The notes under the pieces are model-generated. The model saw nothing but the letters and a program-made list of their open reading frames with translations, was not told the DNA's origin and searched no databases. Shown here in pieces: positions 11,190 to 17,950 of a DNA stretch of 64,000 nt. The stretch covers positions 124,001-188,000 of the forward strand of contig NZ_JAIMCB010000001.1 in assembly GCF_025499425.1 (NCBI RefSeq). The letters are read 5' to 3'. The DNA is from Acidiferrimicrobium sp. IK. GTDB lineage: Bacteria; Actinomycetota; Acidimicrobiia; Acidimicrobiales; Palsa-688. The stretch's first letter is position 1. Each line of letters starts with the position of its first letter. A program made the translations under genes and the position numbers.

Positions 11190-11275
11190 TTGCACAGGCC
11201 GGTATCCCCCCAACTGGACCTGATGCCACTCGCGAAGGAGCCGGTCTACCCCCCCCGGGCCGGCTCCTTCTGCGC
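11190..11275 (+). ncRNA. Possible small RNA of about 80 nt
   Basis: Defined only by the promoter-like pair at 11156-11184 and the GC-rich hairpin at 11234-11270. The region lacks a credible ORF and matches no RNA family I recognise. It could equally be just a bidirectional terminator between the acyl-CoA synthetase and the leftward universal stress protein. Confidence 0.2.
11234..11270. terminator. Hairpin terminator between convergent genes
   Basis: GAAGGAGCCGG (11234-11244) pairs perfectly with CCGGCTCCTTC (11260-11270) around a C-rich 15-base loop. It lies between the stop of the rightward acyl-CoA synthetase and the stop of the leftward stress protein. No long U-tract follows in either direction. 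Confidence 0.55.
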
Positions 11276-11323
11276 GTCTGGGGTTCGGGGTTCGGGGGGC
11301 GGGGTGCGTGCTGGGCTGCCGGC

Positions 11324-12241
11324 TCAGCCGACCGCGGCCAGGCGGAGGTCGCCCGGCTCGCGGGCGGTCACGCCGGCGGGGATGATCGCGACCGGGACCG
11401 GGCAGTGGCGGGCCAGGGACTGGCTGACCGACCCGAACACCCTCCGGCGCAGGCTGCCGGGCCGGGGAGCGCCGACCACCACCAGGTCGTAGGCGGTGCT
11501 GTTGCGCAACAGGAGCGTGCCGGCGTCGCCGGTGGCCACCCGCACGTCAACCTCGTGGCGCCACGACGCCGGCAGCGCGTCGAGGGTCTGGTGCAGCTCC
11601 GGCAAGGTGGGGCGGCCGAGGGCGCCGTCGTCGACCAGCGGCTGGCGGTCGGTGACGCCCCAGACCGGCTCGGTGCTGGCGTAGAGGACGTCGAGGGTGG
11701 CGCCGGAGACCTCGGCCTCGTGGGTGGCCCACACCAACGCCGCGGCGGCCGCCGGCGAGCCGTCCACGCCGACGAGGATGCGCTGGCGGGCGCCGGTGGG
11801 GGGCAGCGGCTCGGGCCCGGGGACGATCACCAGCGGACGGCCCGGCTTGTGGGCCAGCGCGGTGCTGACCGACCCGACCAGCATCCGGCTGAAGCGCCCG
11901 GCGCCCCGCCGCCCGACCACGACCAAGGCGGCGTCGAGCCGTTCGGCTTCGGAGCGCAGGCCCGGCGCGGGCGGGGCGCACACCAGCGCGGCCCGCACCG
12001 GCAAACCGCCCGACGCGACCCGCTCGAGGGACGCTCGGAGGATCGCCTCCGCCTCGGTGACCGCGGCGGGCCCGTCGGGGGCGGCCATCGCCGGGTACAC
12101 CGGAACCACGGTCAACGCGACGACCTCGACGCCCCGCCGGCGGCCCTCGTCGCACGCCCATCGCAGGGCCAGGTCGCTGTCGGGGGAGCCGTCGACGCCT
12201 ACCACCACCGGCCGCCTGCCTTCGTCGTGCTCCTCGTTCAT
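11324..12241 (-). CDS. Universal stress protein, two tandem USP domains
   Basis: A 305-residue tandem UspA protein. Each half opens with a nucleotide-site strand (VVVGVDGSPDSDLALRW and ILVGVDGSPAAAAALVW) and closes with the ATP-loop pattern (VVGRRGAGRFSRMLVGSVS and VVGAPRPGSLRRRVFGSVS). The second loop departs from the usual GxxG spacing at its first glycine, so nucleotide binding there may be weaker. The ATG at 12241 has AAGGACC upstream; longer frames lack support. It follows a 69-codon gene by 41 bases and probably shares its promoter and DosR-like box. In mycobacteria such proteins are prominent members of the hypoxia regulon; the molecular role is unresolved. Confidence 0.92.
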   Translation of the reverse strand: MNEEHDEGRRPVVVGVDGSPDSDLALRWACDEGRRRGVEVVALTVVPVYPAMAAPDGPAAVTEAEAILRASLERVASGGLPVRAALVCAPPAPGLRSEAERLDAALVVVGRRGAGRFSRMLVGSVSTALAHKPGRPLVIVPGPEPLPPTGARQRILVGVDGSPAAAAALVWATHEAEVSGATLDVLYASTEPVWGVTDRQPLVDDGALGRPTLPELHQTLDALPASWRHEVDVRVATGDAGTLLLRNSTAYDLVVVGAPRPGSLRRRVFGSVSQSLARHCPVPVAIIPAGVTAREPGDLRLAAVG

Positions 12242-12282
12242 CGTCGTCGGTCCTTCGCTTCGGGATCTTTCAACGACGCCGG

Positions 12283-12492
12283 TCACGGGCGGGCCGGGAC
12301 CCACGCCGACTCGTCCACCGGGTCGTGGCAGCCGGTCGCGTCCGGGACGGCGATCGGGGCGCCCGGCGCTCCGGAGGGCGTCTCGTCGTAGGGGTCGTGG
12401 CACTGCCCGCCGGCCCGGTCGGCCTGCGCCGCGCCCCGCCGGCCGTCAGTGGTCGGCATGGCAGCTTCGGTTCCCTCTCGCTTGGTCGCCAT
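12283..12492 (-). CDS. Small protein with two CHDPxDE repeats (unknown function)
   Basis: A 69-residue hydrophilic protein I do not recognise. It carries two copies of a Cys-His-Asp-Pro-x-Asp-Glu motif (CHDPYDETPSG and CHDPVDESAWV) about 24 residues apart, in a Pro/Gly/Ala-rich context without membrane segments. Support for translation is good: AAAGGACGAG sits just upstream of the ATG at 12492. It is the first gene of a probable two-gene unit with the stress protein at 11324-12241, and a DosR-like dyad lies 87 bases upstream. The paired Cys/His/Asp clusters suggest metal or redox chemistry, which is speculation. Confidence 0.6.
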   Translation of the reverse strand: MATKREGTEAAMPTTDGRRGAAQADRAGGQCHDPYDETPSGAPGAPIAVPDATGCHDPVDESAWVPARP

Positions 12493-12578
12493 GACCTCGT
12501 CCTTTCCGCTTTCGTCGTGGCGACACGCTCGGTGTCGCCCTACGTCTCGATCATCGACCCCCGAGCGAAGGCCCGCGT

Positions 12579-12593
12579 AGGGCCGAACATCAC
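12579..12593 (-). promoter_or_regulatory. DosR-like box 1 (weak)
   Basis: Minus strand GTGATGTTCGGCCCT matches the right half of the GGGACCTTCGGCCCT dyad exactly and the left half partly. It lies 87 bases upstream of the small CHDPxDE protein and stress-protein unit. Confidence 0.4.
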
Positions 12594-12604
12594 TTGCGGG
12601 GGGT

Positions 12605-13633
12605 CTAACGGAACTCCAGTACCAGCTTGGCCGGGACGGTGTCAGCCTCCAGCTCGCGAAGCGCCTGGTTGATCTGGTGCAGGCCGCGGGCCTGGTGGAC
12701 CAGACGGGTCCGCCCGTGGGTGTGAAGAGCGAAGGTTTCCTGCAGGTCAGCCCGGTTGCCGCCTGGAGAGCCGACCACCGCGATGCCGTCCCGCACGACG
12801 TCGTACACCGGCAGTTCGAGTGCGGTCTCCGGGGGCATGGCGACGAGGACCAGGGTCCCGCCCGCCTTGAGGGACGCCAGGGCTTGCTCGACCGCCACCG
12901 GAGACGCCGCGGTGACCACCGCCTGGTCGGCGCCGCCGAGCCGCTGGATGGCCTTCACCGGGTCGGCGTCGCCGCTGTGGACCGCGTGGCTGGCCCCCAG
13001 CTCCCGAGCCAGGGTGATCTTCGGCCCGGTGATGTCGACCGCGACGACCTCGGCGCCGGCGATGCGGGCGTACTGGATGACCAGGTGGCCGACGCCGCCA
13101 ACGCCGAACACCGCCGTCAGCTGCGAGCTGGCGCTCCCGGCCACCTTGACCGCCTTGTAGGCGTTGACCCCCGCGCACGACAAGCACGCGGCGTCGAGCG
13201 GGTCGATGCCAGGCGGGACCCCGACCACGAAAGCGGCGTTGGCGGTCATGTACTGGGCGAAGCCGCCGTCGAGGTCGTAGCCGGTGTGCCGGCGTTGCCG
13301 GCAGAGGACGTCGGAGCCGGTCAGGCAGTAGTGGCAGCGCCCGCAGGCCCAGCCGAGCCACGGCACCGCCACCCGGTCGCCGACGTGGAGGTAGGTGACC
13401 TCCGGTCCTTTGGCCGCTACCCGTCCCACCGCCTCGTGGCCGGGGACGAACGGAAGCGCTGGTTGGGGCGACCACGCGCCCTGCACGGTGTGCAGGTCGG
13501 TGTGGCAGATGCCGCAGGTCTCGACCCTGATGAGCACCTCTCCGGGACCCGGGGTCGGCACCGGGCGGTCCTCGACGGTGAGGTCGGAGCCGAACTGGCG
13601 AACCAGGGCAGCCTTCATCGTCTCGGGGATCAT
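12605..13633 (-). CDS. Zinc-dependent alcohol dehydrogenase (AdhP-like)
   Basis: A 342-residue medium-chain alcohol dehydrogenase using NAD(P)(H). Catalytic zinc ligands are visible in ETCGICHTDLH (Cys, with His in PGHEAVGRV), the structural-zinc cysteines in WACGRCHYCLTGSDVLC, and the Rossmann loop in VFGVGGVGHLVIQYA. Such enzymes reduce acetaldehyde or similar carbonyls and regenerate NAD when respiration is limited. The ATG at 13633 has AGGAG ten bases upstream; an internal ATG five codons later is less likely. A DosR-like dyad lies about 71 bases upstream, so induction with the rest of this region is expected. Physiological substrate is inferred. Confidence 0.93.
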   Translation of the reverse strand: MIPETMKAALVRQFGSDLTVEDRPVPTPGPGEVLIRVETCGICHTDLHTVQGAWSPQPALPFVPGHEAVGRVAAKGPEVTYLHVGDRVAVPWLGWACGRCHYCLTGSDVLCRQRRHTGYDLDGGFAQYMTANAAFVVGVPPGIDPLDAACLSCAGVNAYKAVKVAGSASSQLTAVFGVGGVGHLVIQYARIAGAEVVAVDITGPKITLARELGASHAVHSGDADPVKAIQRLGGADQAVVTAASPVAVEQALASLKAGGTLVLVAMPPETALELPVYDVVRDGIAVVGSPGGNRADLQETFALHTHGRTRLVHQARGLHQINQALRELEADTVPAKLVLEFR

Positions 13634-13703
13634 CGCCGGCTCCTGCGTGGTGGGGTGGACATCGTCATAGACCAACAGTCGCAACCCGGAAGGGTGGCGC
13701 GCC

Positions 13704-13719
13704 AGGGTCCAAAGCCCCT
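13704..13719 (-). promoter_or_regulatory. DosR-like box 2
   Basis: AGGGTCCAAAGCCCCT, read AGGGGCTTTGGACCCT on the minus strand, lies 71 bases upstream of the alcohol dehydrogenase start and overlaps the left arm of the cytochrome b terminator. Confidence 0.5.
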
Positions 13720-13747
13720 CATCGGGCGCTGGGCGCCCGATGAGGGG
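13715..13747 (-). terminator. Perfect 15-bp hairpin downstream of cytochrome b
   Basis: CCCCTCATCGGGCGC (13715-13729) and GCGCCCGATGAGGGG (13733-13747) form an uninterrupted 15-bp stem with a 3-base loop, 36 bases past the cytochrome b stop. On the minus strand it is followed by CTTTGG. Confidence 0.75.
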
Positions 13748-13783
13748 ACGAGGGGACCGTCAGGTCGCGGTCTCAGGCCGCGG

Positions 13784-15697
13784 TCAGGTCGCGGCTGGCG
13801 CCTCGGGCCCGGGTGCCTGGGTCTCGGTGGCGGGCGGCGCGACCGGGGTCCGCAGGTGACCGTCGGGACCGTCACCGTCGCCGTTGCCTCCCTCCTGGTC
13901 CTTCCAGATCAGGCGGTGCACCGGGACCAGCTCGGGGATGCGGCGCAGCCCGGGCACGAAAGGTATGGCCAGCAGCAGGATCGTCGCCGCCCCGGTCAGG
14001 TAGATGGCGATCAGGTCGATGTTGGTCGAGTTCTTGATGCCCGGCGTGTGGTACCACAGCTGGAACAGCCAGAGCCACGGCTGACCCGGGTAGTTGCCGG
14101 TCTCGTTGGTCACGCCCCACTGGTCACCGGTGAGGTGCTGCGAGGCCGCCAGGTTCGAGTAGTACTGCCCGTCGGCGAGGAACAGCAGCGGCTTGGTGTA
14201 GTTGGTGCCGTAGAACGTCTGGCCGCTGATCAAGGCGGCGTCCAGGCCGCCGCTTCGGGCCATCGCCAGCTCGCTGGTCATCATCGTCGCGACCGGCCCG
14301 TAGTTCCCGGCGGGGAGGACGGGGGTATCGCCGTTGAAGGTGACCTTGGCGACGCCAGTGATGTACGCCTGGCTCCAGTCTCCTTGCTGCTTGGCCGACG
14401 CCGAGTTCCACGTCGCCAGCGCCGCCCGGAGGGCCGGGGTGGTTGCCGACTCGGCGGTCAACGGGTTGACCACGAAGGCCGCGGCCGGGTTGATCGGGAT
14501 GTGCACGCCGGCCAGCGACTGCCAGGAGATACCCAGGCGCTGCACGCCGTCGGAGCCGCTGTTGTAGGGCTGCCCGTAGGTGGAGATCGGGCTCTGCAAG
14601 CCCAGCTCCGAGGCGGCGGTGGCGAGGAAGTCGTCGGGCGCCACCTTGGCCCACGTGGCCATGGAGACCGCCGGCTCGTTGGGCGAGGACAGGAACCCGG
14701 CGAGGGCTAGCACCAGGGCCAGGCAGATCGCGGTGGCCACGGTGGCCTCCTTGACGATGTCATAACGGCGCGTCGGGCCCCGCCACTCCGCGGCGTCAGC
14801 GGCGCGGGCGGCCCGCCGGGCGGCCTTGTCGCGGATCCTGGTCGGAGGAAGGGGGTGGGCCACGCCGCGCACCCTGACCATCAGCACGTGGGCGCCGACC
14901 AGGGCGATGAGGACGAGGGGGATGAGCACGATGTGCCACATCAGCATCTGACCGAAGTTCAACAGGTTGAAGAACCCGCCGAGCCCGGTGGTGTTGATGG
15001 CGTCCTTGCCGTTGGTCGCGATCCACTGGGCGTCGAAGTTCTGCTGCGACAGGTATCCGGTGAAGCACTCGACGATCGAGGCCATGAAGGCGACGACGCC
15101 GGTGATCCACGTCAGCGCCCTGCGGCCTCGCCACGCGGCCATCCAGAACTTGCCCCACAGGTGGATGACCATGAAGGCCATGAACATCTCGACCGACCAC
15201 AGATGGACGCTGTTTAGGAAGTGCCCGACCGGGTTGGTCTTCCACCAGTCCGGGCCTCCGAGAGCGATAGCCGTGCCGGAGGCGATGACCACCGCCAACG
15301 CGGCGATGGTCGCCACCCCGAAGATGTAGATCCACGACGCTACGTAGGCGGGCTGCCGGTCGGGGAGGAGCTTGCCGGGCGGGAGCACCCTCAGCGCCCG
15401 GCGCCGGATCCGGGCGGTCCACATGGCCTGGTCCTCCGGGTCGCCGGGATCGACGACGGCCCGGGCGGCGGGGGCATCGCCGTTCCCGTCGGCGCCGGGG
15501 CCCGATGCCGGGCCGGTGTGCGACGCCCGGCGGTTGTGGCCGGGGAACGGAAGGATCAGCGCCGCCCCGAAGAGCGCCATCATTATGAGGATCACCACCA
15601 AGTTGGCGACCGACACCGTGAACCACGTCCAGTGGACGAAGTGGCCTTTGCCGTTCAAGTTGAGCGCAGCGACCAGCGCCGCTCGGTCCATCATCAT
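13784..15697 (-). CDS. Orphan cytochrome b with a large C-terminal extracytoplasmic domain
   Basis: A 637-residue membrane protein. The N-terminal part is cytochrome b-like, with paired histidines His165/His179 (VHLWSVEMFMAFMVIHLW) and His255/His270 (WHIVLIPLVLIALVGAH) spaced as in the two-haem four-helix bundle. After one more helix comes a polar domain of about 200 residues (roughly 350-550) and then a last helix near 570-590 and a Pro-rich tail. No Rieske protein or cytochrome c1 gene is nearby, so it is not an ordinary bc1 complex. The third of three consecutive ATGs (15697) is chosen because GGGAGGG lies eight bases before it. A DosR-like box is 64 bases upstream. Its electron donor is unknown. 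Confidence 0.8.
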   Translation of the reverse strand: MMMDRAALVAALNLNGKGHFVHWTWFTVSVANLVVILIMMALFGAALILPFPGHNRRASHTGPASGPGADGNGDAPAARAVVDPGDPEDQAMWTARIRRRALRVLPPGKLLPDRQPAYVASWIYIFGVATIAALAVVIASGTAIALGGPDWWKTNPVGHFLNSVHLWSVEMFMAFMVIHLWGKFWMAAWRGRRALTWITGVVAFMASIVECFTGYLSQQNFDAQWIATNGKDAINTTGLGGFFNLLNFGQMLMWHIVLIPLVLIALVGAHVLMVRVRGVAHPLPPTRIRDKAARRAARAADAAEWRGPTRRYDIVKEATVATAICLALVLALAGFLSSPNEPAVSMATWAKVAPDDFLATAASELGLQSPISTYGQPYNSGSDGVQRLGISWQSLAGVHIPINPAAAFVVNPLTAESATTPALRAALATWNSASAKQQGDWSQAYITGVAKVTFNGDTPVLPAGNYGPVATMMTSELAMARSGGLDAALISGQTFYGTNYTKPLLFLADGQYYSNLAASQHLTGDQWGVTNETGNYPGQPWLWLFQLWYHTPGIKNSTNIDLIAIYLTGAATILLLAIPFVPGLRRIPELVPVHRLIWKDQEGGNGDGDGPDGHLRTPVAPPATETQAPGPEAPAAT

Positions 15698-15760
15698 CGC
15701 TTTAGCCCTCCCAGGCATTGCCGGACGCTCAAGGATGGACAGGTCCGGCGTAGCTCTCCT

Positions 15761-15777
15761 AGGGCCGTAGGTCCCGA
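15761..15777 (-). promoter_or_regulatory. DosR-like box 3
   Basis: AGGGCCGTAGGTCCCGA, one mismatch from the best copies, 64 bases upstream of the cytochrome b start. Confidence 0.6.
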
Positions 15778-15818
15778 CATTCCGGGACGACGCGACGCAG
15801 ATGGGGGCCGATCAGCTC

Positions 15819-16262
15819 CTACGCGGGCGGGTTCGCGGCGGCCGACGGCAGCCGTCCGCAGGCTTCGTCGACGCTGGAAGACAGCGGCGCGACGTCGCAC
15901 GCGCCGACCGCGAGCAGCACCTGGCGAACCTCCGGGTGCCGGGCGACGAGGGCCATCGCGCCGCCCGCGCCGGTGTGACGGGCGATCGACGACAAGACCA
16001 GGCCGGTGCCGGCCGAGTCGAGCGACTCCACCTCGCCCAGGTCGAGGACCACGTCGCTTTCGCCCCGGCAGGTGGCCAGAGCTGGGCGAAGCCGGTCGAC
16101 GGTAACCCAGTCGAGGCGGCCGCGGGCGTGGATGCAGCGGGCACCCTGCTCGGTGGTGACCTCCACGGTCAGGTCGTGGGGCCGATGGCGGAGGCCGGCG
16201 CTGTCGGTGGTGGTCTCATCGGCGGTGGTCTCATCGGCGGTGGTCTCATCGGTGGTGATCAT
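15819..16262 (-). CDS. STAS-domain protein (anti-sigma-factor antagonist type)
   Basis: A 147-residue protein with a Thr/Asp/Glu-rich head followed by a STAS domain (ARCIHARGRLDWVTVDRLRPAL, VVLDLGEVESLDSAGTGLVLSS). The Ser in LDSAGTG is at the position phosphorylated in SpoIIAA/RsbV-type antagonists, so it could be part of a partner-switching stress pathway; no anti-sigma kinase is nearby. The ATG at 16262 has GAAGGAG upstream. The head is encoded by a threefold 15-base repeat giving a TADET motif. The start overlaps the end of the upstream flavin-barrel gene by 17 bases, so the three genes 17105-15819 are probably one transcript. Confidence 0.82.
   Translation of the reverse strand: MITTDETTADETTADETTTDSAGLRHRPHDLTVEVTTEQGARCIHARGRLDWVTVDRLRPALATCRGESDVVLDLGEVESLDSAGTGLVLSSIARHTGAGGAMALVARHPEVRQVLLAVGACDVAPLSSSVDEACGRLPSAAANPPA
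16209..16253 (-). repeat. Three 15-bp in-frame tandem repeats
   Basis: GGTGGTCTCATCGGC occurs three times in succession (last base changed in copy 3), encoding repeated Thr-Ala-Asp-Glu-Thr at the N-terminus of the STAS protein. Being a multiple of three, copy-number change would keep the frame. Confidence 0.85.
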
Positions 16263-16686
16263 CACGTCTCCTTCGTGGATCGGTGGTCTCGGGCACGCGG
16301 CGTCCGGTGATGGACGTCCTCGTGATGCGGACCAGGTAGCTGCGGCCGGGCAGCCAGGTGGCCAGACGGCGGCTGCCGTGACTGATCGTCTCGGTGTGGT
16401 GGGCGACGCCGTGGACCACCACGCTCCAGCCGTCGTGCGCGTCGCGGTCGGCCCAGTCAACCTCGAAGGTGACCGGCCGGTTGAGCGCAGACGAAAGCTT
16501 GGTGCCGTCGGAGGTGCGAAACACGATCGCTCCGGTCGCGTCGAGGGCGTAGATGACGGGGAAGATCTCCGGCTGCCCCTGGAATACGACCGCCAAACGG
16601 CCGAGATCCTGGGACTCGAGCAGCTCGAGGCACTGGCGCTCGCTGAGCTCTTCCAGGCCGGTGGTGAGCGGCACGTCGGGGACCAT
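16246..16686 (-). CDS. Pyridoxamine 5'-phosphate oxidase-like split-barrel protein
   Basis: A 146-residue PNPOx-like protein. The pattern LSERQCLELLESQDLGRLAVVFQGQPEIFPVIYALD, then IVFRTSDGTKLSSAL, VTFEVDWAD and WSVVVHGVAH is the usual order of flavin-split-barrel strands in actinobacterial proteins of this type; several such proteins lie in the M. tuberculosis dormancy regulon. The cofactor could be FMN, F420 or haem. It has two relatives in this window (20471 and 26412). A GGGGGG run precedes the ATG at 16686. It sits two bases after the stop of the unknown 138-residue gene and overlaps the STAS gene. Confidence 0.8.
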   Translation of the reverse strand: MVPDVPLTTGLEELSERQCLELLESQDLGRLAVVFQGQPEIFPVIYALDATGAIVFRTSDGTKLSSALNRPVTFEVDWADRDAHDGWSVVVHGVAHHTETISHGSRRLATWLPGRSYLVRITRTSITGRRVPETTDPRRRRDDHHR

Positions 16687-16688
16687 CG

Positions 16689-17105
16689 CTATCCCCCCGA
16701 ACGGCGCTGATAGCTGGCCAGCTCCCCCGAGAAGAGGTCGATTAGTTCGCTCGGGCACGACATCCACCCGTTGCCCCGGGCCAGCAGCTCCAGCTCGAGC
16801 GGCACCAGGACCTCGCGCTGCAGGCGGGCCAGGTCGGATGCCGTCGAGGCCTTCGTCGCCAGCTCGGTGGCCAGGTACGCCAAGGTGGCGCGCCAGCTCT
16901 GCGTCGGGGTCGACGGCGGCAGGGTGCGCAGCTGGGCCAGGCGGCCGAGGTCGCAGTGGGCCAAAGCCCCGACCACGGTCCACGGGCGGACGTAGCGCCC
17001 GCTGCCGAAGTTGGCGTCGTAGGTAGTCCCGTCGATCAGCCTGGCGGCCTCGGTGACAACCTCATCCTCACGGTGCTTCGCACCAACCCATCGGCGCCAG
17101 TCCAT
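16689..17105 (-). CDS. Unknown 138-residue protein
   Basis: I do not recognise this protein. It is soluble and mostly helical in appearance, with WRRWVGAKHREDEVVTEAARLIDG at the start, PWTVVGALAHCDLGRLAQLRTLP in the middle and an Arg/Ser-rich tail. There is no signal peptide or membrane segment. AAGGGAGGACG precedes the ATG at 17105, so translation is credible. It leads a three-gene unit with a flavin-barrel protein and a STAS protein, and a near-perfect DosR-like dyad lies 54 bases upstream, which suggests a stress-related role. Confidence 0.7.
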   Translation of the reverse strand: MDWRRWVGAKHREDEVVTEAARLIDGTTYDANFGSGRYVRPWTVVGALAHCDLGRLAQLRTLPPSTPTQSWRATLAYLATELATKASTASDLARLQREVLVPLELELLARGNGWMSCPSELIDLFSGELASYQRRSGG

Positions 17106-17158
17106 TGCGTCCTCCCTTGCGGTACTTCCATCCTGCTGGGCGCCGCCATGGGGGCGTC

Positions 17159-17175
17159 AGGGCCGAAGGTCCCGA
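17159..17175 (-). promoter_or_regulatory. DosR-like box 4 (near-consensus)
   Basis: AGGGCCGAAGGTCCCGA, identical to boxes at 37619 and (but for one base) 41456. It lies 54 bases upstream of the unknown 138-residue gene. Confidence 0.7.
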
Positions 17176-17225
17176 GGGCGTGGGCCTGCGGGCACCTTGG
17201 ACCGGGCCGGTAGCCGGCCGGCTGC

Positions 17226-17813
17226 TCAGACCGGCGCTCCTTGCGCCGGCGGTCGCGGGAGCTGACAGGTGATCCGGATGATCCCCTGATCCCTGGTGTA
17301 GGCCACCGGGTAGCCGAGGTCGGCGAGCAGGTGGATCATCGGGTAGTTGTCCGACAGCGTGTCGGCGATGACCTCCTGCACGCCCCGGGCCCGGGCCGCG
17401 TCGAGCAGCCTCTCAGCCAGGACCCGGCCCAGGCCGCGGTGCTGGAAGCGGTCTGTCAGGAGGAACGCGACCTCCGCCCGGGTCGGCGGATCGAGGCGTT
17501 CCATGCGCGCCACGCCGATGATCTCGCCGTCTAGGGTTGCTGCCAGCGCATACCGGTAGTAACCGTCGACCACACAGAAATGCTCGGCTTCGGACGCCGC
17601 CAGGTGCGGGTGCGGTGCGAAGTAGCGGCGGTAGATGGTGTCGGCGCTCAGATGCTCGTGGAACTCGACTAGGGCGGCGACGTCGGCGGGGGTGATGGGC
17701 CGGACGCAGACCACCGTCCCGTCGGGCAGTTCGACGGTTGCGGCGGCGTCACCGGGCTCCGCCGGACCCGACGGTGAAGGCGCTCGGGGTGCGGGCGTTG
17801 CATTAACAGGCAC
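17226..17813 (-). CDS. GNAT-family N-acetyltransferase
   Basis: A 195-residue GNAT enzyme expected to transfer acetyl from acetyl-CoA to an amine or lysine. The domain occupies residues 35-190: VRPITPADVAALVEFHEHLS at the N side, RAEVAFLLTDRFQHRGLGRVLAERLL containing the acetyl-CoA loop (Q-x-x-G-x-G), and a C-terminal DTLSDNYPMIHLLADLGY. This arrangement resembles the acetyltransferase domains linked to Pat-type protein acetylation, but no cyclic-nucleotide domain is present. GTG 17813 is preferred for its GGAGGAG ribosome site; ATG 17849 would add 12 residues. A DosR-like box is 66 bases upstream. A HDAC-like deacetylase is also in this regulon (37709). Confidence 0.83.
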   Translation of the reverse strand: MPVNATPAPRAPSPSGPAEPGDAAATVELPDGTVVCVRPITPADVAALVEFHEHLSADTIYRRYFAPHPHLAASEAEHFCVVDGYYRYALAATLDGEIIGVARMERLDPPTRAEVAFLLTDRFQHRGLGRVLAERLLDAARARGVQEVIADTLSDNYPMIHLLADLGYPVAYTRDQGIIRITCQLPRPPAQGAPV

Positions 17814-17878
17814 CGGCTCCTCCGTTTCGTCGCGCGTCGGCGTCCCCATTGGACGGTGAAGGAGCACCGGCGGGCTAG

Positions 17879-17892
17879 AGGCGAAGGTCGCC
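17879..17892. promoter_or_regulatory. DosR-like box 5
   Basis: AGGCGAAGGTCGCC (minus GGCGACCTTCGCCT) lies between the leftward acetyltransferase (66 bases) and the rightward sensor kinase (58 bases) and could serve both. Confidence 0.5.
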
Positions 17893-17950
17893 ACCCGGTC
17901 GGGACCGGGCATTGTTTGTTGCTCCACCGCATCGGATTTAAGGTGCTGGC

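Noticed and set aside
11100-11270. tRNA or SRP-type RNA in the AT-rich gap
   Set aside because: No cloverleaf, anticodon loop or SRP tetraloop pattern could be drawn; only a single hairpin is supported.
12677-14710. 677-codon rightward frame opposite ADH and cytochrome b
   Set aside because: It crosses two genes, a terminator and a promoter on the other strand and has no domain signature.
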